From contig JACCIC010000015.1 in the NCBI GenBank assembly GCA_018907035.1, positions 2,610,001 to 2,674,000 of the forward strand: DNA of 64,000 nt, read 5' to 3'. Numbering within the stretch: position 1 is the first letter of the stretch; each line of letters begins with the position of its first letter. Origin of the DNA: Sycobia sp. Sy_11. Its lineage: Eukaryota; Arthropoda; Insecta; Hymenoptera; Epichrysomallidae. The notes beneath the pieces were generated by a model, which did no database searches, had not been told where the DNA came from, and saw only the letters and a list, made by a program, of their open reading frames with translations. Shown here in pieces: positions 1 through 10,499 of the stretch. The translations under genes and the position numbers were made by a program.

Positions 1-94
1 CTAATATCACAAAAGTTCTTATTTAAATTCAGCACTGGTGAAGAAAAATGCGACAATCAAGTGGATTTTGCGCAGGAGAATTTCTCTTAATTTG

Positions 95-96
<2 letters not shown>

Positions 97-149
<53 letters not shown>
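97..149. repeat. (TA)n microsatellite
   Basis: An uninterrupted TA dinucleotide run of about 53 bp. It ends exactly where the left terminus of the MITE copy at 149-477 begins, so the element probably inserted at, or seeded, this array. Confidence 0.97.
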
Positions 150-151
<2 letters not shown>

Positions 152-477
152 GATGTCCAAAATATAACGGTACATACTAGCGGATCGGTAATCACCAGGA
201 AAAGTTGTAGACAAAGATTGTACAGATTTGGAAAAGTTGCAAATACTTGTTGTGTCTTGTGCCAATGAGCAAATGCTAATTCGGCTCTGGATCGAGGGAT
301 TTGGAAAATGAAAAGATGAGCCTAGAAAATCACGATAGTTTAAAGAAAAAAGGGGCGGGAACTATCAAACATGGCAGGAGAAGGGTTCATAATTGATTAT
401 CTGAAGATAACTTTACGAGAGCGCTCGTTAGTTACCGATTAGGTAGCAAGAACAATCATATGCGGGACACCCTGTAT
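149..477 (+). mobile_element. MITE, CAGGGTGTCCC-type family, copy 1
   Basis: A non-autonomous element of about 330 bp. The left end reads TATATCGGATGTCCAAAAT and the right end GCGGGACACCCTGTATA, an imperfect terminal inverted repeat. It shares an internal block (GGAAAAGTTGCAA, then CCAATGAGCAAATGCTAA and TTCGGCTCT) with the copies at 42,770 and 47,435. The left terminus is more diverged than the right. No coding capacity is visible. The superfamily is not assigned because a clean target duplication cannot be separated from the flanking TA run. Confidence 0.75.
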
Positions 478-479
478 AT

Positions 480-1555
480 CTATATAAAATAAATGTTACG
501 GTTCACTACATTTTTGAAACGAAAAGCTGCTGTGCATTTGATAAAGAATGCTCGTTTAAAAAAAAAGTATAGAATTATATAATTAGGTAAAAATAACGCT
601 TAACTCGTCGAAGAGTGATAAATATTTATATATACACTTGCATATTCATAATATGCTGTGTAATTATGCACGAGTATACAAAAAAAATAGTAGATTTTAT
701 TTCTTTTTAAAAATTCAATATTATCCATCATTCTTAATTTGCATATTTTTTTCAAGCCAAAGCTGTAAAGAATAAATTCTTATACCACATTCATATAATA
801 AAATTAAAATTGATAGCTCACGAGAATTTACATTAATTAAATTTTGATCATATAGAAATATATATTTTTAATAAATAACAATAAAATTATGTAATAATTA
901 ATTTTTCTTTCACTTTTGTTTCTCCAATGAGACAATCTTTAAAAATCTGGACAGAGGTCAATGATCCCGTCTCCCGCTCTTTGTACCTCTTTGATTCTAT
1001 GAAACACACGATATAGTAAGAAAAAAAACTTCAAGTCACACAAGTCTTTTTCATGTATAGAATTAGGATACATTCGTTATTTTAGACATCGACAATATTC
1101 CTCCTGCCGTGTGCGACGTTCGGGATGGCCCCCCAGCGGCTGATCGGGGCACTATCCCAAGAGTTTCGCTCCGTTCTCACTCTCATTTTTATCGATGCGC
1201 TCTTCATTCCAAGAAATCGCGCCTGTATATACTCACAGTTTATATGTATACTGCACCTATATATAGACGCTGCATTAATTAATGCCGCTCTCTTATCAGC
1301 CATCGGCTCTTTATGGAAAAAGCCCCTGGCAGCGGCGCTGTCGGGGCGACAGTTTTGATAGGCCCCGTCGCATTTATTGGTTGCGGTTATCGAAATGCAG
1401 CAAATTCCGAGGATATTCCAGTATAATAGAAGTTGTATTATGTACGATTGCTGACGTGAATAAATGTAGGTGAGAAATTATTCGCAGGATTTACAATCGA
1501 ATATAAGAATATTTTTACGTTTTATAAATAACTATGGAGAAGTTGCATAAGAGTC

Positions 1556-1556
<1 letters not shown>
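480..1556. other. Gene-free AT-rich DNA with one GC-richer patch
   Basis: AT-rich sequence without a supported gene. The part from about 1,090 to 1,370 is GC-richer and open in several frames (up to 77 codons), but none resembles a known protein and there is no splice or codon-use support, so the open frames are taken as chance. Confidence 0.6.
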
Positions 1557-1610
<54 letters not shown>

Positions 1611-1620
1611 CACACACATA
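1557..1620. repeat. Compound (TA)n-(CA)n microsatellite
   Basis: A TA run of 43 bp, one G interruption, eight more bases of TA, then about six CA units. Confidence 0.96.
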
Positions 1621-2405
1621 CCGAGCTTCAATGCCTCGATTCATCTGCAATGAATTTAATGCCGCGGATCGGCTGATCAAAGAAGTTTTTGCCAAAAATA
1701 TAAGATTTAATGTTTTTACGCGTGACTTTAAAACGTGCATATTTAAAATACAGAAATGTTTTAATTTAATAAGAACATTCTTCGGCCACAATGAAATGCT
1801 ATTTAAATTAAGTTATTAAAATACTCGATTGTATGTATTAGATGCAATAACAATTTTTCATTCGCGTAATTATAAACTTTATCATGGAACAAATAAATAA
1901 TTTGTTAATGCAATGAAATATGAGAATGAGATAATTTAATATATACAATGGTATATTACAGAATCATAAGAAATTTTATTTCTCCGTGTCTATACAAAAT
2001 CGAGTTTTGAGCCTCGAAAGGATGATCATTATGGAATATTTTTATACATGGCTGGAGGACTATAGCTCGAAAAACATTCCATTAAAATACAGCAGATAAG
2101 AGGAAAAAAAATCAACTGAATTCCAGGAAGATTATATCGCAATCACAAGCTTCATTATTATTAATTTCTATATTAATTCTTTATTATTATGAAAATCAAA
2201 TTATATTATATACTTAGGAGTACTATTATTTTTCTATTACTCTAAACCCGTACCGTTTAGTGTCAATTTGTATATTTTCTCGAATTTTTCCGGATATATC
2301 TTTGGTTCGAATTTTCTACTATTAAAATTGAAATCATTCAAGGACATCGACTTAAAACAAAAAAACAATATTCGGTACGACATATTTTTCTTATTTTTCA
2401 TTCAT

Positions 2406-2408
<3 letters not shown>

Positions 2409-2466
<58 letters not shown>
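2409..2466. repeat. (TA)n microsatellite
   Basis: A perfect AT/TA run of 58 bp. It is the first of four arrays within 600 bp (2,409 to 3,002). Confidence 0.97.
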
Positions 2467-2468
<2 letters not shown>

Positions 2469-2593
2469 TTCGAACTTTTGGAACCACATTTTATCTCATA
2501 ACTTTCACGTCATCCGAAGCCTATGCCAATGATATCGCGGCGTCTTTCATAAATAATGTGTACAGAGATAAAATGGAACGCGCCCCGTTCTAT

Positions 2594-2596
<3 letters not shown>

Positions 2597-2655
<59 letters not shown>
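2597..2655. repeat. (TA)n microsatellite
   Basis: A TA run of about 59 bp, second array of the 2.4-3.0 kb cluster. Confidence 0.97.
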
Positions 2656-2657
<2 letters not shown>

Positions 2658-2716
2658 CAAAACTGTTATCGAGAGTTTTTGAAGAAAGATATGCTGCAGT
2701 TTCTTAATAAATGACA

Positions 2717-2720
<4 letters not shown>

Positions 2721-2764
<44 letters not shown>
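2721..2764. repeat. (TA)n microsatellite
   Basis: An AT run of 44 bp. A 155-codon open frame from 2,711 to 3,178 passes through this array and the next. About a third of it is Ile-Tyr repeats, so it is not a gene. Confidence 0.96.
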
Positions 2765-2766
<2 letters not shown>

Positions 2767-2962
2767 TTCGTTTTCCTCTCATCTGACGATCATTATAGTG
2801 CAATGTAACCACCATGGATTGCACCGGTATACGGCACCCGCCCCAAAAGCGTGCGCTTGTTCATATATAATAATAAATATAGTAAAAGACGCGAGGCTGC
2901 TGAGTCGCATTCGAACATTAGCTGTTACGATTTATCAATATTTTAATTACTTATGTATGTGC

Positions 2963-2968
<6 letters not shown>

Positions 2969-3002
<34 letters not shown>
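2969..3002. repeat. (TA)n microsatellite
   Basis: A TA run of 34 bp preceded by a short GTGTGT stretch. GC-rich DNA with a G11 tract follows at about 3,060-3,240. Confidence 0.95.
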
Positions 3003-3005
<3 letters not shown>

Positions 3006-3414
3006 CTTTTCTTTGCATTAAAGCGCATTATATATTACGTCTATACACATGTAAAGTAATAGCGACGACGAAGGCAGAAGCTTCGCGGCGGCTATCAGGC
3101 GCGCGCGTCGCGGCAAAATTTTTTATTAAGCTCGAGGTCCCGGGCGCCGCGGGTGCATTGACACAGAAGCGCTCGTGACGGAGGGGGGGGGGGGAGTCGC
3201 GCCGTTGCACTTCCGAGCGCGGCACGCGAGCGCGTACACACGTCGTCATTAGCATATTTATAATAATGACTGCGGGAAAATTTTTATATAATAATAAGCG
3301 TACAGAATACTTTATCCGGTGAGGCGGGTTTTTTTTTTTTTGAAAAATATGTATATATTTTTGATGTATAATTATGTAGGAAGATGAGAGCAGATCGAAT
3401 AATAATACTTTTTT

Positions 3415-3416
<2 letters not shown>

Positions 3417-3448
<32 letters not shown>
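3417..3448. repeat. (AAT)n microsatellite
   Basis: About ten tandem ATA/AAT trinucleotides following a T-rich stretch. Confidence 0.95.
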
Positions 3449-3549
3449 GAATTGGGATGGTTCATCCGTGTATACCTTGTTATCTGCAATTCTCCTTTTT
3501 TTTAAATAGAAGATAGGAAAGTTAATAAATCGGCCGATATTATAATTAG

Positions 3550-3551
<2 letters not shown>

Positions 3552-3589
<38 letters not shown>
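3552..3589. repeat. (TA)n microsatellite
   Basis: A perfect TA run of 38 bp. Confidence 0.95.
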
Positions 3590-3594
<5 letters not shown>

Positions 3595-3914
3595 GGTTAT
3601 AAGCAAAACGTTCAAATCGTCACCTTGAGTTATTATTCTCATGGATAAAAAAAAGCAGCTAATAGCGCGATATGCAGATAAAATTAACTAATTATTTGTG
3701 CAATTGATCATTACACCCCGTAAATTTTTATTCAACTTTGCTACACGTTGTGTGTGTGTCTGTGTGTGTGCGCGCGTGCGTGTGTGCGTATTTTATTAAG
3801 CAGAATCTTTACTAATCACCGAAGCAATATTTTCTTGTTAAAACATTCTGAGCTTAAAGTTTCTGGCGAAAATTTATCAAAGATTAATCTTCAAATATCT
3901 TTTATGAATCGGGA

Positions 3915-4114
3915 GGCCTACGATGGCTCGATCGCTAGAGCGAAGGACTAGTAATTCGGTGATCCGAGTTCAAATCCCGGTCTCGGCCGATTGACACAAG
4001 CACGCTGTAATAATTTACATGTGCATTGTTTACCAACACATCGTAGACCTCCGTCGCTGATTAGCAAAGATATTTGGAAGCATAAATAGAGCGACTTTAA
4101 AAAACAGAAAAAAA
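3915..4114 (+). mobile_element. tRNA-derived SINE, copy A
   Basis: A SINE of about 200 bp. The tRNA-like head runs from GGCCTACGATGG to GGTCTCGGCC with a box A-like TGGCTCGATCG and a box B-like GTTCAAATCC, the internal RNA polymerase III promoter. The anticodon-loop-like CTAGTAA suggests, weakly, a tRNA-Thr(AGT) ancestor. A roughly 110-bp unrelated body follows, then an A-rich tail. The nine-base duplication ATCTTTTAT lies at 3,897-3,905 and again at 4,115-4,123, as expected for LINE-mediated insertion. About 90% identical to the copy at 43,828. It is non-autonomous, and the partner LINE is not identified. Confidence 0.9.
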
Positions 4115-4189
4115 ATCTTTTATTCATAAGCGAGCAAAGAACATCTTAACGATTCCTTAGAAAAAAAAATTGGATTCAACCGAATGGAA

Positions 4190-4560
4190 TCCAAAGACCA
4201 GAACCGTATATAAAAAACGGTTTGAAACGCACTGAGTCGCACGTTCAGTTAGAAACCATTAATAAAATCTTACGAAATTCAACCTCTTTCATAGACGATT
4301 GGAAGCGAACTCGCGTACAGCTAAACACGTTTCCACCGGTTTCATTCAATCTAAAACTTTATAATCTACCCCGTTTTAATCCCAATGAATAATGGCGAAT
4401 TTAGTTAAATATTTTATGAAAATTAGATTGTCAAGCCAAAGCAACCGGATGAAAGCCCGATTCAAAATCGTATCAATCATGTTCGCTTTGCGGTCGGATT
4501 TAAACGGATTGAAACGATTCGATCCGTTTGAATGATGGATCGAATCTATAAGATGTGCAA
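4190..4560. other. Gene-free stretch with short inverted repeats
   Basis: No coding signal. It contains AAACGGAT and ATCCGTTT as an inverted pair around 4,491-4,530 and ACCGTATATAAAAAACGGT near 4,204. The several CGGATT/AATCCG-type words suggest an old non-autonomous element, but no ends could be defined. Confidence 0.4.
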
Positions 4561-4613
4561 ACTTATTATACCCATCAGAAGTAATTCATCTCTGGACAAA
4601 TCATTTTAATATG

Positions 4614-4617
<4 letters not shown>

Positions 4618-4684
<67 letters not shown>
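4618..4684. repeat. (TA)n microsatellite
   Basis: A TA run of about 67 bp, the longest pure TA array in the window. Confidence 0.97.
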
Positions 4685-5026
4685 CATGGTGAAAGCCTTT
4701 GCATATTTTATCATTTTGAAAGTGATATGACTATACTTTGTTATAATTATATATTTTATAATAATTTCTGATAAAAAATTATAGATAATGGATTATGTAA
4801 TAAGGATTATAATAATATGGAAAGTGAAGTGCAAATGATAAAAATAAAGAGAATATCAAACGTACTTAAAAGTACGTAAAAAATGTGTCGCATTACTCGG
4901 ATCTCGCACCAACATTTATCAGGGAGTTGTGTCATTAATTTATTAATACTCAAACGAAGAGATTTCGGATCGGCATTCAATATATATTATCGAATAGATG
5001 ATTTTTTGACAAAACTTCATATTCGC

Positions 5027-5031
<5 letters not shown>

Positions 5032-5088
<57 letters not shown>
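5032..5088. repeat. (TA)n microsatellite
   Basis: A TA run of about 57 bp. A perfect 11-bp palindrome with a one-base centre follows 16 bp downstream (5,104-5,126). Confidence 0.97.
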
Positions 5089-5091
<3 letters not shown>

Positions 5092-6207
5092 CTGATGAAT
5101 AAAAAACAAAAAGTAACTTTTTGTTTATTTTTTTGAATTTTCAAGAATTTATATCAATATTAATTTATAATTTTAAATAAATATAAACTTTGTCCATTAA
5201 TATATTACGGAAATACAAAACTTTTGAATAATAATTTAGATTATATAGCGTTTAGAATTTTTCTTTTATTTCGTAGTATAGTTATCATACATAAAATAAA
5301 TTATATGTAGTATACGCTCAAATCAATTAAAAATCAGATAATGAAAGAAAATATTGAATTTACAGCTGAGTCGTTGATGAGTTTTTCGAAAGAAGTACAT
5401 CATTATAATCTTGAAATACAATTATCATCGTAACGAATTCAATTGATTGTACTAAAGTTATAGAAAGATACTAATAGAATAGAAAATTTTTTCGGATTTT
5501 CCACAAACTGGTTTCAAAATTTCCGTGCTCACTATCTGTATTAAAAAATTAATTTGTAGAAAAAAAAATTCTTTGTTCGCAGATTCTAAATGCAGAATAT
5601 AATCTCCTGAAAAATGTATCGTGAATTCTGAGATTTTTCATTTATTTATTTATTTGTATGACGCACAACAGGCAACGGGACCGAGTTTGCTATCGAACAA
5701 TGAAGAAACCGGATGGCATTGTTTCCAAATCATGCTTTATTACGAAATTCATTGAAAATTTTAATTATTGGACATTTTTGGGCGTAATTTTGTTATAGTT
5801 GTATGTTTTACGATAAATAACATTAAATCTTAAAATTAATGAATATATATAAAAACTAAAATCTATACTGATGCACAACCTAAGAATGACTGTACAGAAA
5901 TATTCTCGTACTCTTCTTATATATTCTTAAGTATGTATATATATATATATAGAATGGTACAAAAGCGCAAATATATTTATTTAATAATACACGCGCGACG
6001 AGCATTTTTCTCTCACTTTTTTTCCTATCTGCGTGAACGATGAGGGTAAAAAAATCGTAGATTTTAATTATAATAGTCGGACTAAATGAAATGTAAATAA
6101 TCCGTACATTTATCATTAATTATAGATAAAGCAACACAATACATATCATTGTATATTAAAAATTTTAACAGATTTTTTTGTAAAAGTATGATTTACTGAT
6201 ATTCCTT

Positions 6208-6210
<3 letters not shown>

Positions 6211-6251
<41 letters not shown>
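6211..6251. repeat. (TA)n microsatellite
   Basis: A TA run of about 40 bp. Confidence 0.95.
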
Positions 6252-6253
<2 letters not shown>

Positions 6254-6415
6254 TTCCATTTGTATTATATAATTTCTAATATTTACACGTAACGCATAAT
6301 TCAAAGAGAATTATAAGGTTTAGAATTTCATACTGGCAACTTTCATCCAAGCAAATTACATTCCGCATATATGAATATATTAGAAATTTTAAGTTGTTCT
6401 ACATTAGAGGTATAG

Positions 6416-6417
<2 letters not shown>

Positions 6418-6459
<42 letters not shown>
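6418..6459. repeat. (TC)n microsatellite
   Basis: About 20 TC units with one G substitution. Confidence 0.95.
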
Positions 6460-6484
6460 AGACACCCACACATACTCTGTATAC

Positions 6485-6486
<2 letters not shown>

Positions 6487-6542
<56 letters not shown>
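6487..6542. repeat. (TA)n microsatellite
   Basis: A TA run of 56 bp with one G interruption, 27 bp after the TC array. Confidence 0.96.
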
Positions 6543-6544
<2 letters not shown>

Positions 6545-7150
6545 TGAATTAATTTGTTAAAATCATTGTTATTAATTTTCGGTACGTATTAATTAGAAAT
6601 AATATATAACATAAGCTAATTGCCTGGACGATTGTGAAATTATGTATGCGAAAAAACTTATTAAATAATTTTTTAAAGATTTGCGGCATTATCGTATTGG
6701 ACACAATATCAACATCAAATATCGTCGGGCTCTAATACCTGTGCAAACTTATTTTATGTAGCTTTGGAAAAGTAAACGCGAGCAATTTTCACTTGTTTTT
6801 TCTCCAAACATTGTCTTTTTTAGATCACGTCAGCGGTGCGGAGCAATTAGTTATAAATTTTTACTGGAAGTCGCAGAAAGAGGATCGAAGGGTTACATAT
6901 TTTTTTGTTATATGATAAGAAAGATAATATAACGAATCCAATCAAAATGATTGCTTTAACAATTTTACTCGGGCGCAATTATGTAATAATAATAAAAGTG
7001 TGATTAGGAACAAAAATTATAATTATATGGATGGTCTTGACATTTAGACGCATTCGGGTGGATTACAATTTAATCTCTGGCATGATACGCCGAACCAATC
7101 AGAATATTTTAATCCTCTTTTACGATTTTTCGGCGCGTATTTTATGGCCA

Positions 7151-7157
<7 letters not shown>

Positions 7158-7209
<52 letters not shown>
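7158..7209. repeat. (TA)n microsatellite
   Basis: A perfect AT/TA run of 52 bp. Confidence 0.96.
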
Positions 7210-7212
<3 letters not shown>

Positions 7213-8211
7213 ATTTGCATGAAATATCAAGAACTGTTTAATTCCTATACAAGTGCGTAGCTGTTGCAAAAAAGAAAGAGTATATATAATAAGACATTTT
7301 ATATCTATAATCCATCAGTTATTTTTATCCGTGATTAGATCTGTATATAAAACATTATATCGATGTATTATAATATAAATTCATATATAGGTAGACATAC
7401 ATACATACATATAAATATATATAGATATATATGTAATTGTTTATTATATATTCTGATGAAATGTCAACTCAAAATTAATTCAGTGTTGAAATAAATTGAA
7501 GGAGGCTGTCTTTGCAATAATTTAGATTATATTATTATCAACAATAATTCAATCGTATAATAAAGCTGAAATGCTTATATGTATAATTTTATATAAAAAA
7601 TGCGTAAATTAATGGTTTGTAGTATAATTATGTCATTATTTTATCGTTTAATGATATTAGCTTTTTAACTGAAATCATTTGCAAAATGCTAATAATACCA
7701 GTATATATTTTCATTCACAGGTATATAGACCATTAATCATTAAATAAATTGCTTTATTATCCACATTTATTCTTGACAAAATCATTCTGAAAAAAGAGGC
7801 TTGATTACATGATATACATATATATAGCAAAATCTTAACTGTTGGAAAACAATTTCAGTCACTATAAAGTTTTATTTTATAAATGACGATTGTTTGTTTG
7901 TTTCGTTCATTTCATAATAAATGGAATTCAGAAAAATACAAACAAATTATAAAAATAAGACAAAGTGTTGATATTATGCTCATATAATTTAAGATATTCC
8001 GGTGTCTTATCGAGCTCATTTACTAATAGAAATGTTTTGTCCTTGTTATTCAAGCGTCAGAATACTTTAGGAGGGAATTTTTGAGACTTTGGAAGCGCTT
8101 TGGAGTGTTCAGAGATGAAATCTTTAATATCCTTTTTTACGGTCCTAGTTTGTTTTGGTAATGAATACCGAACATTAGTTTTGATAAATTTTAAATATAT
8201 TTTTTCATATA

Positions 8212-8217
<6 letters not shown>

Positions 8218-8263
<46 letters not shown>
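8218..8263. repeat. (TA)n microsatellite
   Basis: A TA run of about 46 bp. A 71-codon minus-strand frame starts inside it and is not considered a gene. Confidence 0.96.
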
Positions 8264-8264
<1 letters not shown>

Positions 8265-8549
8265 CTGACCATATTCTTAAGGTATATAAATTTTTAACAT
8301 AATTTGTATACCATTATATTAATGTAATCAAAAAGTTTTAAGTGCTACCTTTTTCTTACTTTTAAATTTTCATTATGGCATTCTCAATTGTAGAAATGAA
8401 TCATATCATCAAGCTGAAATAATAAGAATTGATATTTTTATTATTAAACTAATAAGAAACTATATAAAAGCACTGAAAAAGTTAAACAACCACTTGTTGA
8501 ATAAAATCCACGAACCAAACCAAATAAAATCCTTTGATGCAATAAATAA

Positions 8550-8750
8550 TGGCTTCGCAACTGTAACGATTTCAAAATTCTAGATGAAAACAACTTTGTA
8601 TGCAATCAAAATGGTATACCGGTACTATACCACATACCTAGAAGGAATAGCAATAAAAAACTTTATAAATACATAAATAATATGACATTAAGATACACAA
8701 CGGACATGACAGCAAAAGACATCAAAACTATGCTGTACTTTAAATACTAA
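8550..8750 (+). pseudogene. Unrecognised C-terminal coding relic with 3' poly(A) signal
   Basis: A 66-codon stop-free stretch with no initiating Met at its start; an in-frame TAA lies directly upstream and TAA ends it at 8,748-8,750. The composition (Asn, Lys, Tyr, Asp, Arg, three Cys-rich residues near the start, NGIPVLYHIPRR in the middle) looks more protein-like than the surrounding frames. An AATAAA at about 9,077, in AATAAAGCATTTATTGATAAC, could be its polyadenylation signal. It may be the 3' end of a decayed transposon or gene. I do not recognise the family. Confidence 0.3.
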
Positions 8751-9243
8751 ATAAAAAAAATCAATACTACGTTATGTGTTATTTATTATTACTTATCTAC
8801 ATTTTGTTTTTTCTTCCTATCTTTTACATGTCATATTAGTATAGCTAGTTTTTTTTGTACATGTACAACCACCTTTTCTAGCGACACACTCTAACTATAC
8901 ACAAGATTGTAAGCCACACTACCTTTTTTAGAAATTAAGCTATCATATGTAAAAAAATTAATCCTTCACTAATTGTAACGAGTGTGGTATTACCACCATG
9001 TTTATAAATATCACATGTATTATGGTTTTTGTTATGTTTTTATCCATTTTTTATTTGTAAAATATTTCTGTCTGAATAAAGCATTTATTGATAACAAAAA
9101 TGAATCATATATTTATATATTAATTTTTATATAATATTATATTTATCCGGCACAGAAAAAAATATTGTGAAATTCAAAATTTGAAATAAACCATTTAGCT
9201 ATATGTTCTTGCTTAAACATTTGACATAAATCAAAATAATATT

Positions 9244-9300
9244 AATTCAAATAAATTATTTAACCAAAGGCATTTGGTTAAAATATGGTTTATTTGAATT
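9244..9300. other. Strong hairpin (57 bp)
   Basis: AATTCAAATAAA (9,244-9,255) pairs perfectly with TTTATTTGAATT (9,289-9,300), and TTTAACCAAA (9,259-9,268) pairs perfectly with TTTGGTTAAA (9,273-9,282) around a four-base GGCA loop. Only a few bases in the middle are unpaired. It may be part of a small inverted-repeat element, because AATAAACCATTT at about 9,185 is a further copy of the outer arm. Confidence 0.7.
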
Positions 9301-9777
9301 GAATAATTGTTTTTCGTTATGTATTTAGATTTTGATAGTCATGAATTTAATGACTTTATTATATATTTCATATTTCATTCTTTTATATTATATTATACTA
9401 TTTTATATTCTATAATAGATATATTTCATATTAAAATAAAACAGAAGAGTACTCATACCTGTTTAATATCTCACATCAACACATTTTGAAAAGCTTAAAA
9501 TTTTCTTTCATATCAACAAAATTAATTACTACAATTAAAATCCAATGATAAATAAATTATCCGAACAATGGAAATTTTTAATCTCGAAATTACTTCCGAC
9601 GGAAGTAGTTTACCCAAATATATTAGTTGTTCTTAATAATTTTTTAATGTTACTGATAATATAATAATGCATCGACTATAATGAAGAAAATCTATTTGAA
9701 AATATATTTTGGTAGAAAATTTTTACTATTCTGAAAAAAAGATTCCAATTCCATATCTTAAGATAAGATTAATCAAA

Positions 9778-9780
<3 letters not shown>

Positions 9781-9827
<47 letters not shown>
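9781..9827. repeat. (TA)n microsatellite
   Basis: A perfect TA run of 47 bp. Confidence 0.96.
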
Positions 9828-9829
<2 letters not shown>

Positions 9830-9964
9830 TAATAGTACAGTACATTACAGTATAATTATTCACTGTATTTAGATTATGATATAGATTATATGGCGAAATG
9901 AGAATATTCACTGTTTATCAGATTTTGTTGTTATATAATCATGAATTAAAATCTTCTTTACACG

Positions 9965-10218
9965 TCATGAAGACGTCATTGTAGCTCAAAAACAACTTGC
10001 AGACTATTTCAATATAAATATAATATAACTGTTATGACAATAAAATACCATTGTTTGACAAAACTGAGGAAAAACGTGTACCACAAGTTAATACACCTAA
10101 ATATTTATATACATTAACTTTAGCACACGGTTAGTCACACAATGGAATTTTATTGCCATGATAGTTATTATCTACTTATATTGAAATAGATCAACATTTG
10201 TGGTGCAGTGATGTCATG
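9965..10218. mobile_element. Long imperfect inverted repeat (foldback element candidate)
   Basis: The two halves are reverse complements over about 110-125 nt each, with a roughly 20-nt loop at about 10,092-10,111. Well-matched blocks from the loop outwards are ATTAACTT, CACACAATGG with CAAACAATGG, ATTTTATTG, AGTTAT and TTATATTGAAATAG. There is no coding capacity. A foldback MITE is the simplest reading; a hairpin RNA precursor is possible. Confidence 0.65.
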
Positions 10219-10499
10219 CCGCGCGTAAAACAGATTTAAATTCCGAGTTAGTTTTGGCGTTAAGTTCAAATGTAATATTTACTTCAGAACTTAATTTAAT
10301 AATGGAACAAGTAATTTTTCCTATCTTTGTAACACACGCAGAAATGTCAAATATTGTCGACATTTTTTCTAAGATTCTATATTTCTTCACATTGGTTTTT
10401 TTTTCGTCATTGTGTGTAAAGTTAGCGAACGTATTAAGCCTTAAGGAAATATGATATAGCATCAAGATGTCAAAGAAAATCATTGTAGACTAAAAAAAA

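Larger units (their letters stand above)
5130..8210. other. AT-rich gene-free DNA
   Basis: About 3 kb of AT-rich sequence broken by microsatellites listed separately. The longest open frames are 71-78 codons and include Ile-Tyr repeat runs from TA arrays. I see no protein similarity, no RNA gene and no element ends. Confidence 0.6.

Noticed and set aside
2711..3178. 155-codon plus-strand open frame
   Set aside because: It runs through two TA arrays (Ile-Tyr repeats) and a GC-rich patch. No domain and no conserved start context.
3915..3993. Functional tRNA gene
   Set aside because: The tRNA-like part has box A and box B, but the anticodon stem has mismatches and the acceptor stem pairs only over GGCC. 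A SINE body, A-tail and target duplications follow, and a second dispersed copy exists.
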